Shown here: positions 37,697-52,110 of the stretch, piece by piece
Position numbering within the stretch: the stretch's first letter is position 1
How the letters are laid out: every line of letters begins with the position of its first letter
NCBI GenBank assembly: GCA_032207245.1
Contig: CM063504.1
Coordinates: 23,605,991-23,669,990, forward strand
Origin: Pardosa pseudoannulata
Lineage: Eukaryota > Arthropoda > Arachnida > Araneae > Lycosidae
DNA length: 64,000 nucleotides
Reading direction: 5' to 3'
The notes under the pieces: model-generated
What the model saw: the letters and a program-made list of their open reading frames with translations, nothing else
What the model was told of the DNA's origin: nothing
Databases searched by the model: none
Program-made: the position numbers and the translations under genes

Positions 37697-39966
37697 CAGT
37701 GTTTCTCACCCTTTTAAAAGCTACCTGACTACTAACAAGCAAAACTTTTTCCCCGCCCCCCTCATTTTGAAAATTCTGTAATTTAAGGTAAAGGGAAAAA
37801 GGAGTATACAATTATAAGGAGCAAAGAGTTTTCTTCATACTTACCATCAGATGGATTCTTATACATTTGCCCAGGGAGGCAACTGTAATCTACATATTCA
37901 AATTAAATAGTTTAATGTAAAAGAGTGTTTAAAACGTTTAAAATTTATTGAACAGCTTTTAATTTTTAAGTAGGTAATTAAAAAAAGCAAAATTCATTTT
38001 ACATTATAACGGTAGTAGAGAGAAATCAAGTAGATATGTCAGTGAGATGGTTGAGTTTGATAGTTCAAAGTCAGTTTCTTGATCTTCGGTTCATTATTTG
38101 TAATAAGAGGAAGCCACAAAACTGCTCTTTGTGGAATTGGAATTAATTTACCTTTTTTTTTATCTAGATCCGTCACAACACTAATTCACACATGCCCAGA
38201 TAGCAGGAATAAGAAAGACAATTAAAATTTTTTGCTTATTATCCACAGTCCAAGACAAAGAGAAATGGCTGCAAAGCTCTGTGAGACGATTACCACTCTA
38301 AAAACTGACTTTCAAAGCTTCATTAGTTCATTAGTTTGTTTGAACAGTTCTTCCTGAATTTAAACTTAAGCTATCTCAATATGCCCAAAACGGTTCTTGA
38401 TTCAATAAGGAACTTCCAGGGACAAAATACCATCAAACGGCCAGAAAAGTCATGGTGCAAGTCTAACGATGTTGAAAATGTTTATTATTGAAGAAGATTT
38501 CATTGTTCTTCTGCATATATCATAAAATTGAAAACTGTTTGAATTCGTTGCGACCACAATTTTGCTTTAAAAGGTGAGTAACTTTAGGAAGGCTAAAATA
38601 ATAGATTTCTGTCATTGTGTTTCCTAATCCTATATGATGGACAGCAATATCCCCTTCAAGACCATGAGCCTAAGTGTTTTCAAAAAGAGATTAACCACAC
38701 TAGCACTGGAACACAATTGGTTTTTTTTCAATAATTGCACATTAAGATATAGCAGAAGTGGCTAGAGTGAGACAGTGATTCAAATAAAGAGAATAAACTT
38801 AAGACTCAACTTATATCATAGAGCATGAAAACGATTATTTCTGAATCTAGCAGAAACTGCTTGATCGCACCTACTACTTTCTCCAAAAGGAGCAACAGAA
38901 TGACGTTCATAATCCTAATAATCATGTACTGGGTCCTTTCCTCAAGAGAAGTTGATTTCTAATTTGATCCAAGTTCCGGAAGACAAATACCGCCAAGAAC
39001 TAATAAGGCCATTTCCCTATCCAGAACATCTGCAATCTGTTTATCGCAAATATCCACTTGTGATAAAACCCATTAAAATATCATACTATTAGTACGCAAT
39101 CAACCCAACGCTGAACAGTTTTTTTGTCTCCATGTTTCCAGCTTTTATCCCGTTGCTGAATAGAACTATGGCTTCTGCATAAAATCTACACGTCAATATT
39201 GATATTGTCATTGACAGAATAATTCAAAACCTTTTTTAACACCTATGAATTTCACCATAAAGACTATACAGTAGTTACGATTTATCATTCAAAATCTAAA
39301 ACTTCTCCTCTACCTGATGAACACAAAGCTACCGAGGCAGTGCCATCACCACTGTTGTCATCAGTGTAAATCTATAACGCATCACAGGGTACCGAAAGTG
39401 AGCAGCTTAAAGTAATCCGGACACTGCGTGTCTTTGTTAGTGAAGGAGCATAATTCAGCTCTAAAGAAAAAATGATCATAAACGACTGAAATTTCCGTGT
39501 TCTAGTAAGGACTGTTTAAAATAATTCCTAAATTTGAAAATTCTAATATTTGTTGTCGCTACACTGTCAAACAACGTCCTAACACCTCTCAAGGGAATCC
39601 TATTGAGAAAAATTATTTTTCATTAGTGTTGGGAGGTGCCCTTTACATGCGTATAAACTAAAGGAATGAAATTTACTGAATAGGATCCCGTCGAGTAAGT
39701 TTATTTTATTACTGGTACAAATGGAACAAACTGAGCTATCATGTCCAATATCATTATGTAAAATAATATCATTATGTCAAAAATTATATCATCATGTCAA
39801 ATATCAAAATTATTATTTGGGAGTTTAAACTTTATTTTTCATAGCATACTCATATCTCCCACTCCCCATTATCCAAAACATAACCACCCTGTCACTCCAA
39901 ACATGTTCACTGCTACTCATTCTACTGGCTCCTGGGGGGCTATTCCGTCCACCTTGCGAACCACTG
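37697..39966. mobile_element. Decayed hAT-like DNA transposon, about 2.27 kb
   Basis: The left end CAGTGTTTCTCACCCTTTT and the inverted right end CAGTGGTTCGCAAGGTGG resemble hAT termini of the CAGTGGTTCTCAACC type, with C-rich sequence just inside both ends. The interior (38030-39470) is less AT-rich than the flanks, as expected for old coding sequence, but stops occur in all frames and I could not place transposase motifs. The 8-bp target duplication cannot be judged because both flanks are TA-rich. Confidence 0.5.
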
Positions 39967-40135
<169 letters not shown>

Positions 40136-40460
40136 GCAATAGCATTTGAACCTGAACCATCCAAATTAATCATAATTATATTCTAAAACAATTTTTTGGA
40201 AATTGTTAATTGTCCCTTAGATTACTTTTGGTGAACTTCTTTTGTTTCTTCTCCAACCATGATAATTTTACGTGACTTCGATAATTCCCAAATTAATTTT
40301 ATCGCAAATAGTCTTATGCAACTCCCTTGCGTAACTCGGTTTCTATTTTGCATCCTCCACGTGACAAACACTTAGCATTCTCATTCGCTGGCTCACTTGT
40401 GCCATCACAGTACCATATAAACGAATGTAAAAGGTTTAGTCGGGAGAGCGCGAAAGATAA
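40136..40460. other. Spacer between two microsatellites
   Basis: No supported feature. Confidence 0.4.
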
Positions 40461-42087
<1,627 letters not shown>

Positions 42088-42091
42088 TTAA

Positions 42092-42371
42092 CACTAGATT
42101 GCCCAAGGAAGTCATTTTGACTGTTTTTTAATTTCAATCAGAAAAACAATTATGAAATATAATGACACAATTTCTTAGAATTTGGTGACTTTTTCTATAA
42201 TATATAAATGGGTTTATGAATAATTGTAGTTACTTCCGCCCTCCTTTATTCTATAATATTAAAAATTAATTTTAAACAAATTTCTTTACATATTTGTTTT
42301 TTTTCACAATGCAGTCATTTTGACTGTTTTTGGGCAATATAGGTATACAAGAAATCTCGGGCAATCTAGTG
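42092..42371. mobile_element. piggyBac-type MITE, 280 bp, intact ends
   Basis: Flanked by TTAA at 42088-42091 and 42372-42375. Perfect 13-bp terminal inverted repeat CACTAGATTGCCC. Just inside, both ends carry AGTCATTTTGACTG; a further GGGCAATAT lies inside the right end. No coding. These features define a non-autonomous piggyBac-like element. Confidence 0.88.
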
Positions 42372-42375
42372 TTAA

Positions 42376-43645
42376 AAGTAAATAGGATAAACGATTATTT
42401 TATGTCAGAAAAAATTTTTATTTACGTATTTCTATATTAAAAAAAAATTAGTAAACGAGATTCCATAATTTTGAATGTAGATGAACTTATAATAACTATT
42501 AAATATATTACTTATATATTACTTCCGTAATATTCTAATATATTAGGAATGACTTGTCTATAAACTAACAAAGCAGGGATGAATTATTTCTATTGTTTAA
42601 CAAAAATATTTTTATAATTATTCGACTTATCACCAAACTTTAATAATTTTACCCGGTATATTACTTTTAGAGAATTTGCAATACACGTTACGTTTTTGAT
42701 CCGCGTTATTGTATTAAATATAAATTTATGAAATAAAGTCGATATTTTTATGTTATAAATTATTCACCAAACACTTCTTCGACCATATATATTAAAACAT
42801 TAAATCAAATTTTATTTCTGTATGAAGTAAAGTTTAGTATATTTCTTGCATTTACAGATTCATTACCAACCGTACAAAAATTGAAATACAAAAATTGAAA
42901 TTTTTAAGATGCTAGTTGTTTACCAAGTAGTTAATCAATCCTATAAATGAAATTATAAAATACAATTTCATTATTGGATATTATTAGATTGAAATGTTTT
43001 TAGAGGTGTGATCACCCGGAATCTTTACTAGATCACAGGTAACGGCTATCATACAATTAATATCTGCTTTGCACCCAGTCTAAGTACTGCGTGGTTAAGG
43101 GACATAAAAAGAACTTATTACAAAATATTATTAAAAATTGCAAAGAAACCTCGTATAATGCTGAATCTTGACGAATACATATTAGTTTATTCCCAATAAT
43201 GAATATGTATATGTATAGTGACACTCGTAAATCGGTTTTATTATTGGATTATCAAATGGTGTTATCATATTTTAATAGATAAGACACACGAGACTTCCGA
43301 GTCATTTAGATCGTCATCAAATACAGCAATTTGGTACCTTAAATTCTTCTTCATTATGACATGAAATTCGGCTGTGACATATCTTGACGAAAATGTGGAA
43401 GCAACCTATAAATATGTATTGGATGATATGTGTGTTTGTATTTGGTCAGCGCTGGTAAGCTAGTAGTATAACATACAAATTAAATAGTGTAATCGGTAAG
43501 ACAACTGACCTTGAAGAATTTTTATTAGTTTTTTGCATTATTTAATTATACGATCTGTGATTTTTATGTGATTTCCAAAAACTAAACAAAGATATTATTA
43601 TTATTAGCTTTTGCTTTTTCATATACACTTGTAAAGTTTCCCTAT
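42376..43645. other. AT-rich region, nothing recognised
   Basis: No supported feature. Confidence 0.4.
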
Positions 43646-43706
<61 letters not shown>

Positions 43707-43843
43707 TATATATATATATGTATATGTATATATATATGTGTGTGTGTGTGTGTGCGTGTGTATGTATGTATGTATGTATATATGTATATATATACATATA
43801 TATATATGTATATATATCTATGTATATATATATACATACATAC

Positions 43844-43901
<58 letters not shown>

Positions 43902-43936
43902 ACATGTATTGTATATATACATATATATGTGTGTGT
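43646..43936. repeat. Compound (CA/TG)n-(TA)n microsatellite
   Basis: Alternating TA blocks, TG/TGCG runs and TATG tetranucleotides, with CA at the left edge and TG at the right edge. Confidence 0.96.
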
Positions 43937-44429
43937 GTGTTTGTATGTACTGTAGACAATTAACATGATTCATTCAAATATAATCTATATATACATATAT
44001 ATTCTTTTAGATAGTGGTATACAATGACTTCATACAGTAAACTCATACATAAATAACTTTTTATAGTTCGAATTTACTAAGATGACTTCGAATTCAGCGA
44101 CAATCTCTTGTCACATTGGACGCATAATTGTTTTTATAGAGAGAAGGCAAAGGGCAGAGATTATGAAGTTAATTTTCCATGATTCTATCTCAGCATTGAA
44201 CCTTGAAAAGGCCCAACTGTGGATCATTGAAACTTTTCACTGTAGTACTCAAAACTACACGAAACCAAAGCTGATTAGTTTTGACCTTCCATTTCCACCT
44301 CTGCAGTCTTCTCATTGATATAAAAATAGCGACTAGAAAAGGTCAAAGCGCACTTAACGAACTGAGAATCAGTCATTGTTAGAAGTCAATGATGCTTTTG
44401 TTGAGAAGCTCCTTTTTCTCACCGGCTGT
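43937..44429. other. Mixed-composition spacer
   Basis: Contains a 78-codon open frame (44082-44318, +) of fairly balanced composition but with no splice, Kozak or domain support. Confidence 0.35.
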
Positions 44430-45370
44430 TTCTCTTTTTTCTCCATCGTCTAGTGTCCAGTGCATGGTCTCGTGTAGAATGGCATCTGACGAAAGAGTAT
44501 ACAAACGGCGTGCAGGCGTAACGTATAACGAAAATTAAAGGAAGTATTCCTTTGGAAGTGAAGAGTGCAGCGTTCTGGATTACTTCGCGTATATGTAAAA
44601 GGAAAAATTGGATTCAATTTATTTTGCATTTATTGGAATTTATTTCTTGAAGTTTTGTAAAAAAATGTGCGTAACCCCACATAAATTTAAAAATAGTTTT
44701 AAATGAATTAAATCAAAATATCTAGATAGGTTATTATGTGAGACATAGCGAAAGCTTTTATAAATGTCATCCTCAGTAGTGAAGAAGTTAAAATGAAAAC
44801 CATTGACTTTAACCCTCTCAGAGCCCAACGACGATATATTGTAATCCGCAACAATTGACCAAAGTTCCAAAGACGGCATATATTGCTGCGTTTTTGTATC
44901 TTTTTTCTCCCTTGTCTGTCGCGTAGAACAGAGCAGGCAGATTGGCATCGGATACGACAGTCATACAAAATCCTAAAGGAAGTTTTGTAAGTCAAAATAA
45001 TAGCATTCTGAACTAACGTTGCGTTTATGCAAAGAAATAGCTGAATAACATATATTTTGTATTTATTTTAAAGAATTGCTCTAAATGTTATCAAGAAATG
45101 TTGGTAGGTCATATGTTGTAATAAACTTTTAAAGAAGGAATATCTTTAAAATATCAAAAAAATCTACAAAATATCTTCATAAGTTATCCTGTATTTTCAT
45201 ACGAGAAATACCCAAAGTTTTTAAATTATTATGAGTACTGAATCAAAACTATTGCATTTAATCCTTTTAGTGCTTCATGACGATATATATTGATGTCCGC
45301 AAAACTTACGGAAATATGTCAATACCTATGTACCGTTCTGCTAGGGTGTCTTCATGTTGCAAGAGAACTA
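44430..45370 (+). repeat. Diverged tandem duplication, about 450-bp unit
   Basis: TTTTTTCTCC occurs at 44435 and 44901, and a block around GACGATATAT at 44831 and about 45280. In each unit a GGCATCTGACGA/GGCATCGGATACGA block and AAAGGAAGT follow in the same order. The segment TTAACCCTCTCAGAGCCC (44814) has the look of a piggyBac-type end. Confidence 0.65.
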
Positions 45371-48300
45371 ACTCTATTTCAAAATGAGTTTATAACTTTT
45401 TAAAATTCTTTTAAATCGCTTTTACTTAACTTCGCTTGTGTGTCAAGTTGATATCTTGAATTTAATTTTTATAACTACCTTTCTGACTAGATTAAAATTT
45501 TACACACTGTGTCATTTTCGGTATCAATACAATATTCATACAAAAAAAAACTGGATTGGAGAAAAAATAAATCTGTTTTGTAGTGGTAAAAAGCTGTTCA
45601 GCGTACTAGGTATCCTAAATGCAGAGATTTTAAATTAGTATCTCCATCTATTTTCGTGCGGCATAACTATAAATTGAAAAAAAAATTATACTTTTTAGTA
45701 ATTTTTTGTTATATAAATGCATTTTTTAACAATGCTATTTACATTCTTGTTATTTTTCCTTGATATACTTACATTTAGCTAAAGAAAATTATTTTATGAG
45801 TTTTATTCCTCAATTAACAATTCGTAAAATTTTTCTGGCATTATTAGCTCAGATACAATACGTCTTGTCGGCAATAAAAATGTTAAGGTAGAATTTCATT
45901 AAGATTCTAAAGGGAATTTTCTACGAAATAAATAGTAATGAAGTGAGAGTTTTACAGAATTTAGTAACATAGTAATGCATCTAAAATTTTATTTTAAATC
46001 ATGAGCACGGTCAAAAACGGGGATGAAACTACATTCATTATTCAGCATTGCACAACTATTTATGTGTTTTATATATAACATATTACTATTTTAAAGTTTT
46101 ATTTATTGTTACAATTATTATTCTTTATTTCTTTAAGATTTCTATAATAATAGCCCCTGCAATAATCTCAATGAATTAATATTAAATCACTTAAGATTAG
46201 GGTGCTAGACAGTTCAATACTTATTGTTTTGTTTTATTTTACTTGTTTAGTAGGTACTATATTTGTCACTTAAAAATGTGTACAAGGAAAATATTGAATA
46301 CTGAAATTGGGAATTACTTAGGAAAGTGTATTGAGGTAATATAACTTATATAAACAATTTTTAAATATATGATAAAAAATCTAAAAAAATTTAAGAAAAC
46401 CTACTTTGTTAAGGGTCAAAGTTTAAAAAAAAGTTTTATAGCAAATTTGTTTTTATTTTTTAAAAAACTAAAGCTATAAAAAATTGAAAATATGAAATTT
46501 AAAATCTATACATTTAAAAAATGTTTAAAAGCATGTTTTAGAGTATGAACGGAAACATTTGTAGCTAAAGAAACACATTAAACAATATATAACTGCATAA
46601 ATGTACATATACAGCTATTATTCATCCAGTGTACCAAAAAAAGATAGAGTTAAATTTTAGAAAATTTATAGCTAATAAAGTAATTTAAAGGAGAAATACC
46701 AGCAAAATTACAAAGTTTATTGATTTTCACTTAATTTGGGTCCTTAATGTCATTTGTTTTGATAAAAAAACTATTGTTTCAAATACTGGAATATTATTTA
46801 AAAAAGCTGATGTGACTGTGTGTTGAATCTCTGAGGAAAAATATAAAAAAACTAATACATAGGTATAGTCCATGTTGTATAATGTATATACAGCAAAAGT
46901 AATAGATGACTGTCCTTCATAACATGAAAGTTTCGGCGTCGGTTGTTTGATGAGATACATTTAGTTCTTATTAAATACTCTTGCAACTACATATCATGAT
47001 CATGTTGTTATTAATTTTTTTTTAAAAATGCCAAAATCATCTAATGTCTGTACTTAACCAAGTCCTGTACATTCTAAGCATTAGACAACCAAATTTCTAC
47101 AGTACAGGCCATACAGTACTGATTAGGCACAACCTGAAATACAGAATTACCATCTTAGTGCAAATTCCTCATGCCATCTTTCTTAGTCTGGCTGCCAGAA
47201 TTATACAGTAATTAGCCTATTGTGCTCAGACCCAATTGGTTTTCTCAATTAGTTTAATTGAAGAGTGGGACTTGGTTATATTTGTGCGTTGTTTCTTATA
47301 GAAAGCAATGTTGCTCTATAAGAAATGTAGAAATATATGTTGCCCTACATAAATGGTGCTCCCATAATAAAAAGAACAAATCAGCAGATCGTATAGTAAA
47401 ATGCTAAAAAAAGACAAGTGCCGCTCATTTGTACAAAACATTATTCGTCTAATTTACTTGGTGTTTGAACTAATGGTGCTCATACAGACACGCACTAAAA
47501 TAGGCTTTTAAAAACAAAATGAAAAATGAGGATGTAACATTTTTAGGAGTTTCAAAACGATGATATTTCTTTTTCCGTGTAGATTGTTTTGTGCAGATTG
47601 CAATGTGTAAAAGAAAAAAGTAAAAAGGAAATTAAAATGAGATTATAACCCGAAAAAAATTGAACAAAGGGGTAGTTTGTACAAATATACCTATCTACTT
47701 ATATGTTTCTACTAAATTATCAAACATAGCAGCTTTTATTTATTACAACATAAATACGTGCAACTAGTTAAATATTGTTCGTTTGAAATTAGTAAACTAC
47801 TGAAAAATCAATATAAATTTATGATAAAAACGTTAAAACTTATTCATTTCTATTTAATTAAAAACTCAAACGTTATTATTCTAATTTATGAAGCAATTAT
47901 AAATATACATTAACTTTAAAATACATGCATTTTATTTTCTGCAAATATTATTCCATTTTTATGTTCATTCCTTAAAGCATACCAGGTATTAGTCGAACAC
48001 TTTAAAAAAATCTTACCCCCCCCAAAAAAAAAAAATATAAATTGCAGAGTCCGTACGACAAAGTGAACACATTAAGATCCGAAATAACTTTGAATATTTG
48101 AAATAGGAGGTATTAAGATTCTAATGGAACTTTTCGAGTAAATAACTGAAGCGAGAAGTCTTAATGCGTTTCACGAAAGTAAAGCTCTAAATGGACTTAA
48201 GAATAAGACTTTTAAGTTCATGAAACTGAAATTTTTATGATCCACAATAATATTAGTAATACAGTAGAACCGCCTGGGCTAAACATTTTTCATTTCCACC

Positions 48301-49074
48301 CTTTTCTCATGTACCGCTTTTCAAATCATTTAACTCACTGCTTACAATTATATTAAGGTGTGAATTGCAGGAAAAGATATTAGCAGAGGAAAATAATTAT
48401 AAGGAATAAAATAGAATGAATGTTCTTCGATAATGAGATTTCAAGCATACACTGCTCTTCAGCTCTTTTACAGCAAGCAGTTTCCTCGTTTGTCGCTTGA
48501 ATACTTTGCAAAAATCTGCATTTTTCAGGAATAAAATTAAAAATCTTGTTTAATGAAAATAAAAGTAATTTATGGCCACCCCTCTATTTGTAAGTACAAA
48601 AAATATATATAAATTGATAACTGAAATGAATAGGGAAAATAAATTCTGGTTCGTTTTTCAACGTTTAAATGAACAAATCTACTAATAAATGAGAAAAAAC
48701 ATAAATTTGCAATTCCTGCAGTTTTTTTTCTAATTTTAAAACTTATTTTTATCTGATGCTTTTACGACTTAAAATATTAATTAATTAATAAAAATTTCAT
48801 TCAAATTTATCAACTTAATTATAATTGTATTCTAAAATAAATTTCTGGCTATTCTGTATCTAAAATTACAACATTTAGCAATTAAAAAACACCAAAATTA
48901 ATTACTGCTTATTTCAACTAATCTTTTATAACTTCTTCACTAAATTTAGTTTCACTTCTAGAATTATGTGTAATTAATCTTAACAGTCTAATTGGCTGTA
49001 TTAAAAATATATTTTATTTACAGCTTTTGTATGTCATTATTGTGTAGTTTACTACAACTTTAATAGTCATATGC
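45371..49074. other. Long AT-rich region, nothing recognised
   Basis: No terminal repeats, tails or supported coding frames. 46980-47300 is slightly less AT-rich. Confidence 0.45.
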
Positions 49075-49078
49075 TTAA

Positions 49079-49264
49079 CCCTTAATTTGGCTAAGTCTGG
49101 CCACTACACCGGACATGTTTATTTGTAACTACTATATAACATAATTGTCAGTCAAAAGTGATATATTTTTTTGTTTGTTTTACAGAGATCCTAATGTCTA
49201 TACAGACATGGGAAAATAACAGAAATTACAAAATATTTGAAAAAACATCTTGTCAAATTAAGGG
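49079..49264. mobile_element. piggyBac-type MITE, 186 bp
   Basis: Flanked by TTAA at 49075-49078 and 49265-49268. Perfect 11-bp terminal inverted repeat CCCTTAATTTG, extended imperfectly. A short minus-strand frame overlaps its right half and is not a gene. Confidence 0.8.
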
Positions 49265-49544
49265 TTAAAAACAGCGATACTGCAATTAAGATAATCCTGC
49301 ACAAAGTAACACAAACATTCACTAAGTAAATATAATGCAGAAAAACGAGCCAACACCTTTCTTGCATGCTGCGTCCGGCACTCTCCAACAAACTAATACA
49401 TAGAAAACAAATTCACATTCAACTGATTCTACAAATTCCCATTCAAGAACCTTCGATTGTGTCATGTACACAGCTCGACCTGGGCCCTATGTAATGAAGG
49501 GTTATCTTTAACTCAGGATTTTTTATTCATAAATTTAAAAAAAT

Positions 49545-49818
49545 TGGTCTTTCTAATTCACAGTTTTTGCACAAATATTAGTGCTAAACATTCTATTGCA
49601 CATTCTTTGCACAAATCTCACTTTGCTCAAATTTATTTGCACATTCCTTGCACAGATTTCACTTTGCTCAAATTTCTTTGCAAATTCTCTGCACATTCTT
49701 TGCACAAATTTCACTGTCCTCAAATTTCTTTAAAAATTCTCTGCATATTCTTTGCACAAATTTCACTTTGCTCAAATTTCTTTGCACATTTTTTGCACAA
49801 ATATTAGTGCTAAACACT
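49545..49818 (+). repeat. Minisatellite of TTTGCACAAATTTCACTTTG units
   Basis: Variable units of about 45-60 bp made of CACATTCTTTGCACAAAT and TTCACTTTGCTCAAATTTC. The array is bounded by two copies of GCACAAATATTAGTGCTAAACA (49569 and about 49795). A 116-codon frame runs through it because the unit lacks stops in that frame. Confidence 0.85.
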
Positions 49819-50949
49819 TCATCAAATCCTTAGTCTGTGCCGCCCATTTTAGGAGATTAAAAAACTTCATAAATATGAAACAAAAAAATCGTTTTTAATA
49901 TCTTTTTATACACTAAATCTTAGCCTGCATAATAGAGAAAATTTTGTACAAATATTTTTATAAGAAGAGAATCATTGTAATAAAATTCAGAAGTGGTATA
50001 AAAAAAAGAAAAAATCTAAACATGTAAATAATATTTTTTAAATGTGAAATATGCTTTACTTTGAAACAAAAATCATGAATAACCTGTTCATAAAAACTTT
50101 ATTAATGTAGATTAAACAGTCTTCTGGGGATGAAAAACATTCCATTTTTTTTTAATTTTTATTAGATACGACGTCCATTGTGTCTCTGAAAAAAAATTAA
50201 GTCTATCAAAAATTTAATCCTATTTTCAAGAATGAAAAGTTTAGGGATTCTTTGTTTAATTCATGCATGAAACATAAAAATGTAATATGGCAACGTTTTC
50301 CGTCGCGAGTGTTTCAAAAAAATAAATTCCCAGGTAAAGCCATTTATTTCTAAAGCAAAATTAGTTTATTCCATTGAATATTTTTGCAATCTCATTTGAA
50401 ATTGATGGCCCTTTAATTTGTTTAATATCTTGTAAAATAAATTAATCTTATTTCCTCCGACGTTATATATTAACTTCTCGTATTATTCACCATAATGAAA
50501 TATATAAAAAATTTTAATCATATTACGATTACAGTGATACAATTAATTACTTCGTGTAATACAAATATATATTCGTACATATAATTACTCTTAATTCAGT
50601 TTTTAAAAATTTTCGGTAATGTTTTATTAATTTATGATAAATTCAAGATTCAAACATACTTACATAGTATTTATTATATTTTCAATTTTTATCACTCTTG
50701 TATAGCATATTAAAAATCACGTTTAAAATAAATATGTTTTATAGGGTTTTAAACATCAAGCAAAAATATGGTTTGCTGTAGTTTTGAATGGAGAGGAGGA
50801 AGATTTCGTATTAAAACATGAAAAGCGATTAACAAATAAATTTAATAATGTACACGTGTTGGTGTGTGACATGAAGAAAAAATTGTTGTAATACATACTG
50901 ATGTTGGAGAATCTATTTCACGGTGTAAAGCAGACAATAGTTGGAGACT
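49819..50949. other. AT-rich region, nothing recognised
   Basis: No supported feature. Confidence 0.4.
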
Positions 50950-51132
50950 CAGGACGCTGCAGTTTACTACAAGAATTTGTGAGTTCCAGTTACACTGTTA
51001 ACATGGATGTTCTGAGAGATTGGATCTACTGCTCATCCTTTAGGAATCTAGTTGAAGAGGGTAAAGTTCATGTATTATAAACTCTCGCGTTATATAAAAT
51101 TAATCGTAGCTCTCTAAACCGAACCAGAACAG
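50950..51132 (+). mobile_element. tRNA-derived SINE, heavily degraded
   Basis: ACATGGATGTTCTGAGAG in the middle and CGTAGCTCTCTAAACCGAACC at the tail match the common SINE body and tail. The head is barely recognisable. Confidence 0.4.
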
Positions 51133-51283
51133 TGTATTTCATGTATTTAGAGAAGCAAGTAGAAAATTATTTATAATTTATTAGAACAACAGTTGATATC
51201 ATATTTAATAAGATAAAAATTTCATAATAATTATAAAGAGAAAAATAATTTGATAATCAGGCATATAAAATACCACTTAATAT

Positions 51284-51752
51284 TGTTGCAAAATTCTCGT
51301 GAAAAGTTCGTTGATTGAATAGACTTTGCCTAAGACAAAAACAATAATAATTTATCAACACGTCAAATGAATCACAATTACAACGGATGGCGATAAAACT
51401 TAGCAGCCTTTTGGCGAACTTTTTCAGAGCAATACGGAGAGCATTAGCACAGGTCCTACTTTCACCAGATCTAAGCGATGACTGACTTTTTATGACAACT
51501 CACGGCCCCTTTATATAGCTTTCAGATTTCTGGAAATTTCCACAAGTTTCTAGTAAAATCCAGAGAAAGAAATCTAGTTAATCACTAAGAGTAACTGGAC
51601 AGATTAACTGGTCGCCAAATTGGCGATATATCGCCAAATTTGGCGCCAGAAAATGAGTCTCCCAAAACTTCGCCAAGGAGCCAATATCTCTCCAATTTGG
51701 CGAGATACCATACAAATTACATGTTTATAGCATTCTTAAAAATAGTGTTACA
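51284..51752 (-). mobile_element. Solo LTR (Gypsy-like promoter layout)
   Basis: On the minus strand starts TGTAACACT and ends TTTTGCAACA, with flanks AAATT and ATATT (4 of 5 match) as a target duplication. A TATA box (GCTATATAAAGGGG, around 51512-51525) sits in the middle. The upstream half holds several copies of CGCCAAATTTGGCG-type palindromes. About 469 bp, no internal genes nearby. Confidence 0.6.
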
Positions 51753-52110
51753 AATTTTTAACTATTTTATAGTTGTTAAGATGGGCTAAACAAAAATAAT
51801 TATAACGAGAACATTCTAGTTGCCAAGATTAACAAAATAACAATAATAGTAGCAGTAAGTAAACTCTAATCACTAAGATTAACTGAAAAAAGCTAATCTC
51901 AGCTTTGGCCCTTTAACAAGGCTGAGATTTGTTAAATGAACAAAGATAAATAATAAAAAAATATTTATTCATTATATGTGTTAACAAATAATTATTACAA
52001 ATGATTAAAAATAATTGAACAAAAAATTACAAACAAATTATAAAATTTTGTAACTTTAATTTAATAATTTGTTTGCAAATTAAATTATATATAACAAAAT
52101 TTTGTTTGTA
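51753..52110. other. AT-rich junction before the satellite array
   Basis: Contains partial, inverted-looking fragments of ATTACAAACAAATT, perhaps a degenerate satellite edge. Confidence 0.35.

Noticed and set aside
44082..44318. 78-codon frame of balanced composition
   Set aside because: No splice sites, start context or recognisable domain; left as unsupported.
49457..49833. Cys/His/Phe-rich frames that look like zinc fingers
   Set aside because: The repeating Cys, His and Phe come from translating the TTTGCACAAATTTCAC minisatellite; spacing does not fit any zinc-finger type.
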